From: Polyangiaceae bacterium
GTDB lineage: Bacteria > Myxococcota_A > Polyangia > Polyangiales > Polyangiaceae
Direction of reading: 5' to 3'
Assembly (NCBI GenBank): GCA_025936115.1
Contig: JAICTZ010000045.1
Span: 1-59,658 of the forward strand
DNA length: 59,658 nt
Under the pieces are notes generated by a model. That model was given only the letters and a program-made list of their open reading frames with translations. It was not told the DNA's origin and made no database searches. Every line of letters starts with the position of its first letter. The stretch's first letter is position 1. The translations under genes were made by a program, and so were the position numbers. Shown here piece after piece: positions 15,778 to 23,572 of the stretch.

Positions 15778-18700
15778 TCAGCCGAACCAGCTGGATTTGG
15801 GCCGAACGTTGCGTAGTCCGAGCAGTGCGACGGCCGCCCCCGCACCCGCTACGAGCGCCAAGCGCGCGAAGGCGACGCGCTCTGCGTGCCGGCGACGCGC
15901 CACGCTGGTCGCTTCCGGGCGACCTCGAACGATGTTCGCGCCGGGCCGCCGTGCGTTCAACGCGAGCTCGAGCACCTGCGCGGTATGCAGCGCCACGCGG
16001 TCCGTCTGCTGCTCGATTTGTTCGCGGCAGCTGAAGCCGTCGGCGATGACGAGCTCGTCGTCGCCGGCCTTCCTGACGGCGGGTAGGAGCGAGCGCTCCC
16101 CGCACGCAATGCTCACGTCGTAGTGGTCGTTCTCGCTCTCGTAGCCGAACGCGCCGGCCATGCCGCAGCAGCCCGACTCGAGCTCGTGGTGCTCGAGTCC
16201 CATGCCGTCATACACTTCTTTTTCGGCGAAGAGCTGCCCGATCTCTTTGTCGTTCAGCGTATCGAGCGCCTTTTGATGGCAATGCCCTTGCACCAGTGCC
16301 TTCTGCGAAAGACGCGGCAGCGCGTAGTCCTTGGCGTGGGTGCGCAAAAACTCTGCGAGCGTGAGCGTGTTCTCGTGGAGCCGCTTCGCGTCTTCGTCGT
16401 TCGGCAGCATATTCGTGAGCTCGTCCTTGAACGCAGCCCAGCAGCTCGGCTCGAGCACGACGATCGGCACGTCGGCGCGATAGTAGGGCCGGAGCACGCG
16501 TAGCACGCCGTGCCAGCGCCGCTTGGCGCGTTCGAGGAAGCCGTAGTCGTAGAGTGGCCGCCCGCAGCACACGTCTTCCATCGGGACAATCACGTGAAAG
16601 CCCGCGTCCTCGAGCACGCGCGTGGCTGCCATCGCGATGTCGGGATGAAAGAAATCCGTGAAGGTGTCGGGAAAGAGGACGACGTTCGGTCCGTCGGTAT
16701 TGCTCGCGCGCCGCTCGCGGAACCACGTCTTGAAACGCTTCGGCGCGAACGCCGGGATCGTGCGCCGCTGGTCGACGCCGCCCAAGAGCTTCACGATGGC
16801 GCGGAGCACGGGCACCCGCGTGAAGACGTTCACGAGCGTCGGGGCGAGCGAGAAGAGCCGAGCCCAGCCGTGGATCCAGCCGAAGGCGTACGCGTGGCGC
16901 GGCCGCAGCCGGCCCTCGTAGTAATGGCTCAAAAACTCCGATTTGTACGTGGCCATGTCCACGTTGACGGGGCAGTCTCCCTTGCAGCCCTTGCACGAGA
17001 GGCAGAGATCGAGCGCGTCTTTGACGGCCTCGCTCTTCCAGCCGTCGTGGAGGAGCTCGCCGTTCAGCATCTCGAAGAGCAAGCGCGCGCGACCGCGCGT
17101 CGAGTGACGCTCTTCCCGCGTCACCATGTACGAGGGACACATCGTGCCGCCGCTTTCGCGCCGACAGGTGCCCACCCCCACGCAGCGCAAGGCCGCGCGC
17201 GCGAAGCTGCCGCGATCGTTCGGGTAACGAAAATGCGTGTCGGGTTGCGGCGGCGAGTAGTCGGTGCCGATGCGCAGCTTGTCGGTGATGGCGAGCGGCG
17301 CGCCTTCGAGATTGATCACCTTGCCCGTGTTCATCCGGTTTCGCGGATCCCAGATGCGTTTGAACTCGGTGAAGGCTTGCATCGCCTCCGGGCCGAACAT
17401 GTCCGGCAAGAGCTCTCCGCGTGCTTGGCCGTCGCCGTGTTCGCCCGACGCAACGCCGCCGAACCGCTTCACGAGCTCGACCGCCTCGTCCGCGAAGCGT
17501 CGGTAGTGCGCGATGCCGCTCGCCGTGTACAAATCGAAGCCGACACGGCAATGCACGCAGCCCTGCCCGAAATGCCCGTAAAGGGCCGGCTGATAGCCGA
17601 AACGATCGAAGAGCGCCCGGAGCTCACGCAGGTACTCCGGCACGCGCTCGGTGGGCACCGCGGAGTCCTCCCAGCCCGGCCACGAGTCGGGCTGCCCGGG
17701 GACCCACGCCGTGCTGCCGAGCCCGCCTTCGCGCACCGCCCAAATCATCTCCTCCTGCTTGGGGTCGTCGTAGAGCTTCATATCGACGGGGGCGGCGGCG
17801 CCGAGCGTCTTGACGTGCTCCATCATGCGGCGCGCAAGCTCGTCGCTTTCGGCGCGCGATTCGCCGCCGAACTCCGCGAGCACGAAGGCTTGCCCGCCCG
17901 GGAGCAGCGCGAGACTCGCGTTCTCGTCGCCCTTCTGTTTGACGTACTGAAAGAGCAGTCGATCGATGCCCTCGCACGCCGTCGGCGCGAAATTGAGCAC
18001 CTCGAGCCCGCACTCGGCTCCGAGGTGCATGCTTTCGAAGCCGAGCATCACGACGGTGCGCGCGCGGGGAGCCGGTACGAGGTGCAGGGTCGCCTCGAGA
18101 ATCGTCAGGAGCGTCGACTCCGAGCCGACGAGCGCCCGCGCGACGTGAAAGCCGTTCTCGGGTAAGAGCGAGTCGAGGTTATAGCCGGAGACGCGCCGTT
18201 CGAGCTTCGGGAACGTCCTGCGAATGGTATCGCCGTGGCGCTGCACGAACTGCTCGAGCGCCGCGTAGACTTCCCCCCGCCGTCCGCCGCCTCGGATGAT
18301 GGATGCGAGCTCATCTGGCGGCGTGGGACCGACCTCGAAGCGCGCGCCGTCGTAGAGCAGCACGTCGAGCGCGTGCGTGTTGTCGCTCGTGCGCAGGCCG
18401 AAGCCGTGATTTTTACTGAGCAGCGAATGGCTGCCGCACGAATTGTTGCCCAGCATGCCGCCGAGCGTGCAGCGACTGTGCGTCGCCGGATCGGGACCGA
18501 AGGTCAGGCCGGCGCTGGATTTCGCGGTGTCGCGCAAGCGGTCGAGCACACAGCCCGGCTCGACGCGCGCGAGGCGCCGTTCGGCGTCGATCGCGACGAC
18601 ATGGTGCAGGTACTTCGAGAAATCCAGCAACAGAGCGACGTTGCAGCATTGGCCCGCAAGGCTCGTTCCACCCCCACGCGAGAGCACGGGCACGTCGTGC

Positions 18701-18999
18701 TCTCGCGCGACGCGAACGGCGATTTCAACGTCCTCGGCGTGGCGCGGTACGACGACACCGACCGGCGCTTGACGGTAGTTCGAGCCGTCCGTCGCGTAGA
18801 GCGCGCGCGAGCCTGCGTCGAAGCGCACTTCGCCTTCGATGTGCTGCTCGAGCTCGCGTCGCAGCGAGGCGACGAGTTCGTGAGTCACGCCCGAGCGCGC
18901 ATCGTCTCGCGCGAGCCGCTCGAAGCGTTCCATTTCTGCGCCGTGCGCTCGGCCGAGGACCGGCAGGGCACGCTTTGCTTCGGAAAGCTCAGTGCTCAT
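15778..18999 (-). CDS. Giant FAD/Fe-S oxidoreductase (D-lactate dehydrogenase-like)
   Basis: A 1073-residue fusion of a GlcD-type FAD-binding oxidase with a GlcF-type iron-sulfur/CCG half, as in the YdiJ/Dld-like family of 2-hydroxyacid dehydrogenases. The FAD PCMH domain is at ~75-300 (VLSRGGGTSLAGQCCN, NNSCGSHSLL), followed by the FAD-oxidase C domain with YGHFGQGCVHCR and GVASGEHGDGQARG. Two ferredoxin-like sites follow: a CVGVGTCRR-CPSY region and CLSCKGCKGDCPVN. Two CCG motifs (DVCCGRPLYDYG, ESGCCGMAGAFGYE) come next. The C-terminus has a hydrophobic helix (FARLALVAGAGAAVALLGL) ending in SSWFG. ATG 18999 overlaps the preceding gene's TGA as ATGA. It would pass electrons from a hydroxyacid to the respiratory chain; the substrate is not determinable. 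Confidence 0.88.
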   Translation of the reverse strand: MSTELSEAKRALPVLGRAHGAEMERFERLARDDARSGVTHELVASLRRELEQHIEGEVRFDAGSRALYATDGSNYRQAPVGVVVPRHAEDVEIAVRVAREHDVPVLSRGGGTSLAGQCCNVALLLDFSKYLHHVVAIDAERRLARVEPGCVLDRLRDTAKSSAGLTFGPDPATHSRCTLGGMLGNNSCGSHSLLSKNHGFGLRTSDNTHALDVLLYDGARFEVGPTPPDELASIIRGGGRRGEVYAALEQFVQRHGDTIRRTFPKLERRVSGYNLDSLLPENGFHVARALVGSESTLLTILEATLHLVPAPRARTVVMLGFESMHLGAECGLEVLNFAPTACEGIDRLLFQYVKQKGDENASLALLPGGQAFVLAEFGGESRAESDELARRMMEHVKTLGAAAPVDMKLYDDPKQEEMIWAVREGGLGSTAWVPGQPDSWPGWEDSAVPTERVPEYLRELRALFDRFGYQPALYGHFGQGCVHCRVGFDLYTASGIAHYRRFADEAVELVKRFGGVASGEHGDGQARGELLPDMFGPEAMQAFTEFKRIWDPRNRMNTGKVINLEGAPLAITDKLRIGTDYSPPQPDTHFRYPNDRGSFARAALRCVGVGTCRRESGGTMCPSYMVTREERHSTRGRARLLFEMLNGELLHDGWKSEAVKDALDLCLSCKGCKGDCPVNVDMATYKSEFLSHYYEGRLRPRHAYAFGWIHGWARLFSLAPTLVNVFTRVPVLRAIVKLLGGVDQRRTIPAFAPKRFKTWFRERRASNTDGPNVVLFPDTFTDFFHPDIAMAATRVLEDAGFHVIVPMEDVCCGRPLYDYGFLERAKRRWHGVLRVLRPYYRADVPIVVLEPSCWAAFKDELTNMLPNDEDAKRLHENTLTLAEFLRTHAKDYALPRLSQKALVQGHCHQKALDTLNDKEIGQLFAEKEVYDGMGLEHHELESGCCGMAGAFGYESENDHYDVSIACGERSLLPAVRKAGDDELVIADGFSCREQIEQQTDRVALHTAQVLELALNARRPGANIVRGRPEATSVARRRHAERVAFARLALVAGAGAAVALLGLRNVRPKSSWFG

Positions 19000-19373
19000 T
19001 GGGCGTAAGCGATGGTGGAAAGGAGCGCCTCTTCCGCCTGGCGCGAATCCAAGCGCGTGTGCTGGACGACGATGGGCACGTCGGATTCGATGACGCTGGC
19101 GTAATCGGTGCCGCGTGGGATCGGCTCCGGGTTGCGCAAATCGTTGAAACGCAAGTGCAGCGTGCGGCGCGGCGGAACCTTGACGCGATACGGGCCGCAA
19201 GGCTCGCGATCCGTGAAGTAGATGGTGATCGCCACGTTTGCGGCCTCGTCCCCGGCGTTGAGCAGGCACGCGGTCTCGTGGCTCGTCATGGTGGGGGCGG
19301 GACCGTGGCTTTCGGGCGGAATGTAACCTTCCGCAATCGCCCACCGCGTGCGGCCGATGGCCTGCGGGCTCAT
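18996..19373 (-). CDS. Anabaena sensory rhodopsin transducer (ASRT) homologue
   Basis: From ATG 19373 the product is 125 residues, the typical length of ASRT. The match is strong throughout: IGRTRWAIAEGYIPPESHG at the start, then MTSHETACLLNAGD, ITIYFTDREPCGPYRV, RTLHLRFNDL, IPRGTDYASVIESDVPIV and a final QHTRLDSRQAEEALLST. ASRT is a soluble beta-sandwich that relays the signal from Anabaena sensory rhodopsin; many homologues occur in genomes without that partner. No opsin is encoded in this window. It is translationally coupled (ATGA) to the FAD/Fe-S oxidoreductase and lies in an operon with an SDR, so here it may act as a ligand-binding or regulatory subunit of a redox complex. The longer open frame to 19526 has no family support. 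Confidence 0.9.
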   Translation of the reverse strand: MSPQAIGRTRWAIAEGYIPPESHGPAPTMTSHETACLLNAGDEAANVAITIYFTDREPCGPYRVKVPPRRTLHLRFNDLRNPEPIPRGTDYASVIESDVPIVVQHTRLDSRQAEEALLSTIAYAQ

Positions 19374-19599
19374 ACGAGGCCCCGCTGGCGTGTCCTCGAG
19401 CTCGAAGTCCGCGGGCATCCCGCCACGCTGTGGCAGGAAGGCAGGGCGAAAAAGGCATGCGCGAGCGCCTGCTCCCGCGGAAATAGCCCGATCAAAGCGC
19501 TTGAGCGGATCTCGCCGCAGATGCATTTCATACGGCTGCGGCGCTGCAAGAGCCGAGCCTCGTCGCGGGCCGAAGCGGCTTCCGCGGCGCGCAAGTTAG

Positions 19600-19611
19600 T
19601 TGCAGCTGCAA
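19600..19611. promoter_or_regulatory. 12-bp perfect palindrome upstream of YetF gene
   Basis: TTGCAGCTGCAA is a perfect inverted repeat ending 18 bp before ATG 19630, in the 256-bp divergent region between the ASRT operon and the YetF gene. It could be an operator; such a short palindrome can also arise by chance. Confidence 0.3.
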
Positions 19612-19629
19612 GTACTGTGAGACCTTCGA

Positions 19630-20118
19630 ATGCACTCACTATTCGATCTGTGCTGGGGTGAAGGCGAGAAGCTCGGTCCGGTCGCCATGGCCGCGCGCGC
19701 CCTGCTCATGTTTTGGCTGTTGCTCGCGCTGCTTCGCGCCGGCGGTCGCCGGAGCTTCGGTAGGAAATCGTCGTTCGACAACGTGGTCGTGATGATGCTC
19801 GGCGCCGTGGCCGCGCGTGGCGTCGTCGGTGCCTCACCGTTCGGCTCGACGCTCGCGGCGTGTACCGTGGTCGTCGTGATCCATCGGCTGATCGGCCGTT
19901 TCTGCGTGACGCAGCCGTGGCTCGGAAAGCTGCTCGAGGGCGAACCCGTGCCCCTCTACGTGGGCGGCCAGCTACTCCCGGACAATTTGAAACGCGCGAC
20001 CATCAGTGAGGCCGATCTGCTCGAGAGCCATCGTCTGGAGCGGCAGAGTGAGCAGTTGTCGTCGTCCGTCGACGCAATGATGGAGCGCAATGGGCGCATC
20101 AGCTTCGTGGAGCGCTGA
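19630..20118 (+). CDS. DUF421/YetF family membrane protein
   Basis: A 162-residue protein with N-terminal hydrophobic segments (AARALLMFWLLLALLRAGG and LAACTVVVVIHRLIGRF) followed by the cytoplasmic YetF-type domain: GEPVPLYVGGQLLPDNLKR and ISEADLLESHRLE. The FDNVVVMMLGAVAARGVVG stretch between membrane segments is characteristic of the family. Its biochemical role is poorly known. It is transcribed divergently from the ASRT operon and lies 74 bp before the hemerythrin gene, in a run of stress-type genes. Confidence 0.85.
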   Translation: MHSLFDLCWGEGEKLGPVAMAARALLMFWLLLALLRAGGRRSFGRKSSFDNVVVMMLGAVAARGVVGASPFGSTLAACTVVVVIHRLIGRFCVTQPWLGKLLEGEPVPLYVGGQLLPDNLKRATISEADLLESHRLERQSEQLSSSVDAMMERNGRISFVER

Positions 20119-20192
20119 GCACGGCGCCTCGTCGTATTCATCACCGTGGCACGCGTCGTGCAAACGGCGCTCAGTTCCTAAGGAGAAGCGGC

Positions 20193-20825
20193 ATGAAAGC
20201 CAATGACCTCATCGAAGAACAGCATCGCTTGGTGGAGGACTTGTTCGAGCAGTTCGAGAGCGCGAAGGGCGCGGCGAAAACTCGCATCTTCGAACGCATC
20301 GCGGGGAATCTCGTCGCACACGACGCGATCGAGCGGGAAATCTTCTATCCCGCGTGCGAAGAGGCGCTCGAGGACGAGGACATTCTCGGGGAGTCGCTGG
20401 TGGAGCACGGTGTCGTCGAATTCTGTATTTTTCGCGCCGACAAGAACCAAGGCCAGGACGAATTCGACAAATACGTCACGGTGCTGAAAGAGGTCGTGAT
20501 GCACCACGTGAAAGAGGAGGAGAAGGAGCTCTTGCCGAAGGCCAAGCGCGCGCTCGGCAAGGAGCGACTCGAGGAGCTCGGCGAGGCGATGGAAGCCCGC
20601 TTCCAGGAAGCGCTCAAGGAGGACTTTCGCGTGCCGCTGCGCGACGCGCTCGAGCAGGTGCTGTCCGGCAAGACGAAAACGACGCCCCCCAAGCGCAACG
20701 GGAGCCGTTCGTCGGCCTCCCGCTCCACGAGCCGCGCGTCGGGAAGTCGCGGGTCCACGAGCGGAGCCCAGAAGCGCCGCGGGGCTGCTGAACAGCCACG
20801 GGTGAGGCATCGACGCCGAAAGTGA
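20193..20825 (+). CDS. Hemerythrin-like HHE protein with basic tail
   Basis: A 210-residue protein. Residues 1-~150 are a hemerythrin/HHE cation-binding helical bundle with candidate iron ligands in EEQHRLVEDL (His11), AHDAIEREIFYP, LVEHGVVEF and VVMHHVKEEEKELLP. Such domains bind a di-iron centre and sense or bind O2, NO or iron. After residue ~160 a low-complexity Lys/Arg/Ser-rich tail of about 45 residues follows (SSASRSTSRASGSRGSTSG, ending HRRRK), which could bind nucleic acid or membranes. Start ATG 20193 has AAGGAG just upstream. It leads a run with SRPBCC and Zn-dehydrogenase genes. Confidence 0.88.
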   Translation: MKANDLIEEQHRLVEDLFEQFESAKGAAKTRIFERIAGNLVAHDAIEREIFYPACEEALEDEDILGESLVEHGVVEFCIFRADKNQGQDEFDKYVTVLKEVVMHHVKEEEKELLPKAKRALGKERLEELGEAMEARFQEALKEDFRVPLRDALEQVLSGKTKTTPPKRNGSRSSASRSTSRASGSRGSTSGAQKRRGAAEQPRVRHRRRK

Positions 20826-20911
20826 CCGACCGCGTCGGCCTGTCGCCGCGATGCGGCCGAGCGGCGACAGGCGCGTCCTTTGCAACGCCCACGTACCCCT
20901 ACGGAGGCACG

Positions 20912-21553
20912 ATGCAAACGCACACTCAAGATCAACTCGTTCGAGGCGTGAGTTGGTTCGGGATCGGAATCGGGCTCGGCGCGGCGGTCGCCCGCTTCGC
21001 CGCCACGCGTGGAAGTCGCCACGTGACGCTCAAGACCAGCGTGACGATTCGCAAAGAACCCGCTGAAATTTATCAATTCTGGCGTGACTTTCGGAATCTG
21101 CCGCGGTTCATGAGTCATGTCGCGAGCGTCAGCGAAACCAGCACCGGGCACCTCAGATGGCGCGGCAAAGGCCCCGCGGGCCGTCCCCTCACGTGGGAGG
21201 CGGAGATCGTGGCGGATCGGCCGAACGAGCGCATCGCTTGGCGTTCGCTCGAAGGCGCGCTCCTGCCGAACCACGGCGCCGTGCTGCTGCGGCGCGCACC
21301 GCAGGGCCGTGGGACGGAGGTGCATCTGACCGTGGGCTTCGAGCCGCCGGGCGGCGCCCTGGCTGCCAAGGTCGTGCGCCTATTCGAAGGTATCCCGGAA
21401 CAACGTTTGAACAACGATCTGCGGCGGCTCAAACAAATCCTCGAAACGGGCGACGTCGTGCGCTCCGACGCGAGCATTCACCGCGGGCTCCACGCGGCGC
21501 GGCCCTCGAGCACCAAAGAACTATCCGAGGTCGAAGGGACGGTGCGCTCATGA
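20912..21553 (+). CDS. SRPBCC (START-like) family protein
   Basis: A 213-residue protein from ATG 20912, preceded by GGAGG. A short hydrophobic segment near the N-terminus (WFGIGIGLGAAVARFAA) could anchor it to the membrane. The rest is a SRPBCC/polyketide-cyclase-like helix-grip fold: VTIRKEPAEIYQFWRDFRNL, PRFMSHVASV, LTWEAEIVADRPNERIAW. Proteins of this type commonly sit beside a glutathione-independent formaldehyde dehydrogenase-like gene, as here, where stop and next start overlap as ATGA. The ligand is unknown. Confidence 0.85.
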   Translation: MQTHTQDQLVRGVSWFGIGIGLGAAVARFAATRGSRHVTLKTSVTIRKEPAEIYQFWRDFRNLPRFMSHVASVSETSTGHLRWRGKGPAGRPLTWEAEIVADRPNERIAWRSLEGALLPNHGAVLLRRAPQGRGTEVHLTVGFEPPGGALAAKVVRLFEGIPEQRLNNDLRRLKQILETGDVVRSDASIHRGLHAARPSSTKELSEVEGTVRS

Positions 21554-22764
21554 AAGCCAACTGCTGGTACGGCAAACACGATCTCAGGGTCGAAGAAGTC
21601 CCCGATCCGCAGATTCTGAACACCCGTGACGCCATCGTGAAGGTGACGAGCACCGCCATCTGCGGCTCCGATCTGCATCTGTACAACGCGTACATCCCGA
21701 GCCTCGAGCGTGGCGACATCCTCGGTCACGAATTCATGGGCGAGGTGGTCGAGGTCGGCTCGGACGTGAAGAACCTGAGCGTGGGTGATCGCGTCGTCGT
21801 TCCGTTTCCGATCGCGTGCGGCAGTTGCGCCGCCTGCATGAGCGGCCTCTGGTCGCTCTGCGAAAACTCGAACCCGAATGCCTGGATGGCCGAGAAGCTC
21901 TGGGGTCACTCGCCGGCAGGGCTCTTCGGCTATTCGCACATGCTCGGCGGCTACGCGGGCGGACAGGCCGAGTACGCGCGCGTGCCCTTTGCGGACGTAG
22001 GTCCGCTGAAGATCCCGGACGGGCTGACGGACGAACAGGTGCTCTTTCTGTCGGACATCTTTCCGACCGGGTACATGGGCGCCGAGATGTGCAACATCAC
22101 GCCCGGTGACGTGATCGCCGTCTGGGGCGCGGGTCCGGTCGGACAGTTCGCGATCGCGAGCGCTAAAATGCTCGGAGCGGAGCGCGTGATCGCCATCGAT
22201 CGCTTTCCGTATCGGCTTCGCATGGCGCTCTCGAAGGCAGGCGCGACCGACATCATCAACTACGAAGAGACGGACGTGTACGAGGCGCTGCTCGAGATGA
22301 CGGGAGGTCGCGGACCGGACTCGTGCATCGACGCCGTCGGTATGGAGGCACACGCGCCGAACCTGATGTACGGCGTCGACCGCGCGAAGCAGAGCATGAT
22401 GCTCGAAACCGATCGGCCGCTCGCGCTCCGGCAAGCGATCCGCGCGTGCAAAAATGGCGGCACTATCTCCGTGATCGGCGTCTACGGCGGCTTCATCGAC
22501 AAGTTTCCGATGGGCGCCATCGTCAACCGCTCGCTCACGCTCAAGAGCGGGCAGTGTCACGTCCACCGCTACCTGAAGCCGCTACTCGAGCGGATCGTGC
22601 GCGGTGAAATCGACCCGTCCTTCGTCATCACCCATCGACTGCCGCTTTCGGAAGCGCCGCGCGGTTACGAAATGTTCCTCAACAAGGACGACGGCTGCGA
22701 AAAGGTCGTCTTGAAGGCGTCGAACGGCTTCGCCGTGTCGCCGTCCATGTCGGCCGCTTCGTAA
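21550..22764 (+). CDS. Zinc-dependent alcohol dehydrogenase (formaldehyde dehydrogenase-like)
   Basis: A 404-residue medium-chain dehydrogenase. The catalytic zinc region has CGSDLHLYN and GHEFMGEVVEVG. The structural zinc set is CGSCAACMSGLWSLC, spaced 2, 2 and 7 residues apart. The NAD-binding Rossmann motif is VWGAGPVGQFAI. The extended central loops (DACGMEAHAP-like DAVGMEAHAPN, later ACKNGGTISVIGVYG) are typical of the glutathione-independent formaldehyde dehydrogenase-like subgroup. It probably oxidises aldehydes or alcohols using NAD+. The ATGA overlap with the SRPBCC gene shows they are cotranslated. Confidence 0.9.
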   Translation: MKANCWYGKHDLRVEEVPDPQILNTRDAIVKVTSTAICGSDLHLYNAYIPSLERGDILGHEFMGEVVEVGSDVKNLSVGDRVVVPFPIACGSCAACMSGLWSLCENSNPNAWMAEKLWGHSPAGLFGYSHMLGGYAGGQAEYARVPFADVGPLKIPDGLTDEQVLFLSDIFPTGYMGAEMCNITPGDVIAVWGAGPVGQFAIASAKMLGAERVIAIDRFPYRLRMALSKAGATDIINYEETDVYEALLEMTGGRGPDSCIDAVGMEAHAPNLMYGVDRAKQSMMLETDRPLALRQAIRACKNGGTISVIGVYGGFIDKFPMGAIVNRSLTLKSGQCHVHRYLKPLLERIVRGEIDPSFVITHRLPLSEAPRGYEMFLNKDDGCEKVVLKASNGFAVSPSMSAAS

Positions 22765-22790
22765 GCTTGCGCCAGGCGCTCGAGACGTAG

Positions 22791-23339
22791 CTATTGCACG
22801 GCGGTGCGTGCGTGAGCGCCGCCGTGCGCCTGCCCGACCACGTGCGCGAGCTCTGCACGGAACGCATAGCCAAGCAGCGAACCGACTGCGCCGAAGAGCA
22901 CGAAGAACAGCGCACGCGCGAGGTACACACGGCGACCCCGCGTGCGCGGTGGCAGTGTGGCGGCGCGTGCCTCTGCTGCCGGCTGAGCGACGGGGAGCGG
23001 CGGCGGAATTCGGCGCGCCGAGGTCGGAGGAGCCTCGGCGATCTCGAACGGCTCGCTTTCGGCGGCCTCCTCGATCGTGAGGGAAGGCGGGCTTTCGCGA
23101 CGCGGCTCGATGTAGTCCTCGGGCACGTACGTCGGCCGATCGGAGATGCTGCCGGACGGAACCGATGGCCGGGCCGCCGGACGCTCGCTCGCGTGGCCGC
23201 GCGTCGTCTCGTCGTGCGCGCACAGTTCGAGATTGGCCGGCACGACGGGCGTCGGGCGCGAGCAAAACGAGGACGGTTCCGCAGCGGGAAAGATGGAGTG
23301 CGGAGCCTCCGTTCGAGGTTCTAGCTGATTGCGTGGCAT
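22791..23339 (-). CDS. Hypothetical protein with C-terminal membrane helix
   Basis: A 182-residue protein of no recognised family. The first ~130 residues are Pro/Glu/Ala-rich and probably disordered (for example SLTIEEAAESEPFEIAEAPP). A basic stretch RTRGRRVYLARA precedes one hydrophobic helix (LFFVLFGAVGSLLGYAF), and a short tail ends AHARTAVQ. This is the layout of a tail-anchored protein. It is convergent with the Zn-dehydrogenase gene. The composition and an absence of conserved motifs leave some doubt that it is expressed. Confidence 0.55.
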   Translation of the reverse strand: MPRNQLEPRTEAPHSIFPAAEPSSFCSRPTPVVPANLELCAHDETTRGHASERPAARPSVPSGSISDRPTYVPEDYIEPRRESPPSLTIEEAAESEPFEIAEAPPTSARRIPPPLPVAQPAAEARAATLPPRTRGRRVYLARALFFVLFGAVGSLLGYAFRAELAHVVGQAHGGAHARTAVQ

Positions 23340-23572
23340 GCACTCCCCGAGTTCTCGAGACTACCCGGTGTGTGGTTCGGCCCCGAGCGTTTTATGAGCT
23401 TTCGAGACGCGCGAGCGCGCTTCGCGCTCGCAAAGGAGCCGGTCCGATGTGAACGACGTGGGGCGGATGTCCGGAGTGGGCGGAGCTCTGGCTACACGCA
23501 TCCGCCGAGATGCTCGCTGGCGCGCGTGTGGAAAATGGGCAAGGCTTCGCCGCGCCCGCCGGGAGGATCCTC

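Noticed and set aside
16510..18165. Long plus-strand frame opposite the FAD/Fe-S gene
   Set aside because: Same reason: the minus-strand protein has multiple family motifs and the plus-strand reading is Arg/His/Ala-rich without motifs.
18996..19526. Longer ASRT protein starting at 19526 or 19418
   Set aside because: The family begins within a few residues of IGRTRWAIAEG and is about 125 residues long, which fits ATG 19373.
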